Below are positions 5,467 through 6,281 of a DNA stretch of 6,281 nt, in pieces. The notes under the pieces were generated by a model, which saw only the letters and a program-made list of their open reading frames with translations, was not told where the DNA came from and did not search any database. The stretch lies in contig JACPCT010000289.1 in NCBI GenBank assembly GCA_016184445.1, positions 1 to 6,281 of the forward strand, given 5' to 3'. The stretch is from Candidatus Tectimicrobiota bacterium. GTDB lineage: Bacteria > UBA8248. Position 1 is the first letter of the stretch; each line of letters begins with the position of its first letter. Position numbers and translations under genes: made by a program.

Positions 5467-5502
5467 GCCCGGCCCCCCGGGGGGGCCGGGCAGGAGCCCG
5501 GC
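5467..5502 (+). promoter_or_regulatory. Perfect palindrome and alternative SD-capturing hairpin in the nuoD leader
   Basis: GCCCGGCCCCCC (5467-5478) is exactly complementary to GGGGGGCCGGGC (5480-5491), a 12-bp inverted repeat with one central base, which would fold as a roughly 10-11-bp hairpin. Its right arm overlaps a second repeat: GCCGGGC (5485-5491), loop AGGA (5492-5495), GCCCGGC (5496-5502). The two folds exclude one another. In the second, the loop is the core of the nuoD Shine-Dalgarno AGGAG (5492-5496) and the stem ends directly at the ATG. The repeats are seen in the sequence; any regulatory effect on nuoD translation is inference. Confidence 0.6.
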
Positions 5503-6281
5503 ATGGCGCAGGAAGTCCAAAGGTCCCCGCTCGACTCGGATCTCCTCGGCCCGATCCGCACCGAGACCTTCACCCTCAACATGGGGCCTCAGCACCCGAG
5601 CACCCACGGCGTGCTGCGCATGGTGCTCGAGATGGACGGGGAGACGGTCACCTCCTGCAAGCCCGTCATCGGCTACCTCCACACGGGCATCGAGAAGAGC
5701 ATGGAGGTGAAGACCTACAACAAGGCCCTCACCATGACCGACCGCATGGACTACCTGGCCCCCATGTCGAACAACCTGGGCTACGTCCTCGCGGTGGAGA
5801 GGCTCCTCGGCCTGGAGATCCCCCGCCGGGGCCGCTGGCTGCGGGTGCTCCTGGCCGAGCTGACCCGCATCCAGAGCCACCTCGTCTGGCTGGGCACCCA
5901 CGGCCTGGACCTGGGCGCGATGACGGTCTTCCTCTACTGCTTCCGCGAGCGCGAGGTGATCCTCAAGATCTTCGAGAAGGTCGCGGGGGTGCGGATGATG
6001 ACGAGCTACTTTCGCGTGGGGGGCGTCGCCCGCACGCCCTACCCCGAGTTCTTCGACGACTGCCGCCGCTTCCTCTCGGCCTTCCCCGACCGGGTGGACG
6101 AGTACGAGGAGCTGCTGACCGACAATCCCATCTACCGCCGCCGGACCGAGGGGGTGTGCGTCTTCCCGGCCGAGCGGGCGATCGCCTGGGGGGTGACCGG
6201 GCCCTCGCTGCGGGCCAGCGGGGTGGACTACGACATCCGCAAGAAGGAGCCCTACTCGGGCTACGAGGAGTTCCAGTTCGA
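5503..6281 (+). CDS. nuoD: NADH-quinone oxidoreductase subunit D (49 kDa subunit; 3' end outside window)
   Basis: A large peripheral subunit of complex I, related to the [NiFe]-hydrogenase large subunit, that forms the quinone pocket together with NuoB. The first 259 codons of an expected roughly 400 are present and fully open. Visible signatures are GPQHPSTHGVLR (28-39), IGYLHTGIEKSME (56-68), TDRMDYLAPMSNNLGY (79-94) and ELTRIQSHLVWLG (near 122-134), then MMTSYFRVGGVA. H35 (THG) and Y84 (MDYL) are 49 residues apart, the same spacing as His38 and Tyr87 of Thermus Nqo4, which bind the quinone headgroup. ATG 5503 has AGGAG with a 6-nt spacer. The N-terminal 20 residues before ETFTLNMGPQHP are short, as in unfused NuoD proteins. 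It follows nuoC in the same operon; nuoE and nuoF or other nuo genes would be expected next. Confidence 0.97.
   Translation, partial: MAQEVQRSPLDSDLLGPIRTETFTLNMGPQHPSTHGVLRMVLEMDGETVTSCKPVIGYLHTGIEKSMEVKTYNKALTMTDRMDYLAPMSNNLGYVLAVERLLGLEIPRRGRWLRVLLAELTRIQSHLVWLGTHGLDLGAMTVFLYCFREREVILKIFEKVAGVRMMTSYFRVGGVARTPYPEFFDDCRRFLSAFPDRVDEYEELLTDNPIYRRRTEGVCVFPAERAIAWGVTGPSLRASGVDYDIRKKEPYSGYEEFQF

Noticed and set aside
245..5502. Intergenic hairpins as intrinsic terminators
   Set aside because: None of the stems is followed by a T-run on the relevant strand, and several lie inside the nuo operon, where termination would be harmful.
5047..5901. Minus-strand open frame (284 codons) opposite nuoC and nuoD
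   Set aside because: It is antisense to two conserved complex I genes, and its translation has the low-complexity look of a GC-rich shadow frame.
1..6281. Novel defence, mobile or biosynthetic system
   Set aside because: All genes fall in known families apart from the generic HEAT-TPR protein. No transposase, integrase, direct-repeat array, tRNA or phage-like gene is visible, and codon use looks uniform from end to end.

Overview
The window is very GC-rich bacterial chromosomal DNA: C- or G-ending codons dominate throughout, and every gene has bacterial start and Shine-Dalgarno (SD) signals. It holds three units. The organism is an aerobic-type respiring bacterium with a proton-pumping complex I and a peptide/solute ABC uptake system. 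The GC content, the Thermus-like short NuoB and the unfused nuoC and nuoD would fit an uncultivated high-GC soil or sediment lineage (for example Rokubacteria- or Tectomicrobia-like), but this is a low-confidence guess; no gene here fixes the phylum.

Left part, minus strand (1-1889): a family 5 substrate-binding protein (533 aa, Sec signal peptide) is followed after 76 bp by the start of a DppB-type permease that runs off the window. This is the beginning of a dipeptide/oligopeptide/nickel-class ABC importer operon. A 331-bp divergent intergenic region (1890-2220) separates it from the next unit. It contains a conspicuous AT-richer island and a highly structured GC-rich part that would form the leader of the ABC transporter mRNA.

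Middle part, plus strand (2221-3796): an EamA/DMT-type 10-TM membrane protein with a TTG start, then after 49 bp an exported HEAT-TPR repeat protein of unknown function. They probably share a transcript.

Right part, plus strand (3873-6281): a good sigma70-type promoter (TTGACA, 18-bp spacer, TAAGAT) lies ahead of nuoA-nuoB-nuoC-nuoD, the first four genes of a complex I operon. NuoA is a membrane subunit of the quinone-site region. NuoB (cluster N2), NuoC and NuoD form the peripheral connecting module that delivers electrons to quinone. nuoA and nuoB overlap by 10 bp. The gaps nuoB-nuoC and nuoC-nuoD each carry a strong perfect-stem palindrome. The one before nuoD offers two mutually exclusive hairpins, one of which puts the Shine-Dalgarno sequence in its loop.

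No previously undescribed multi-gene system, mobile element, CRISPR array or RNA gene is visible. The most interesting signals are the structured palindromes in every intergenic gap, the nuoD leader above all, and some unusual residues in the NuoC signature.
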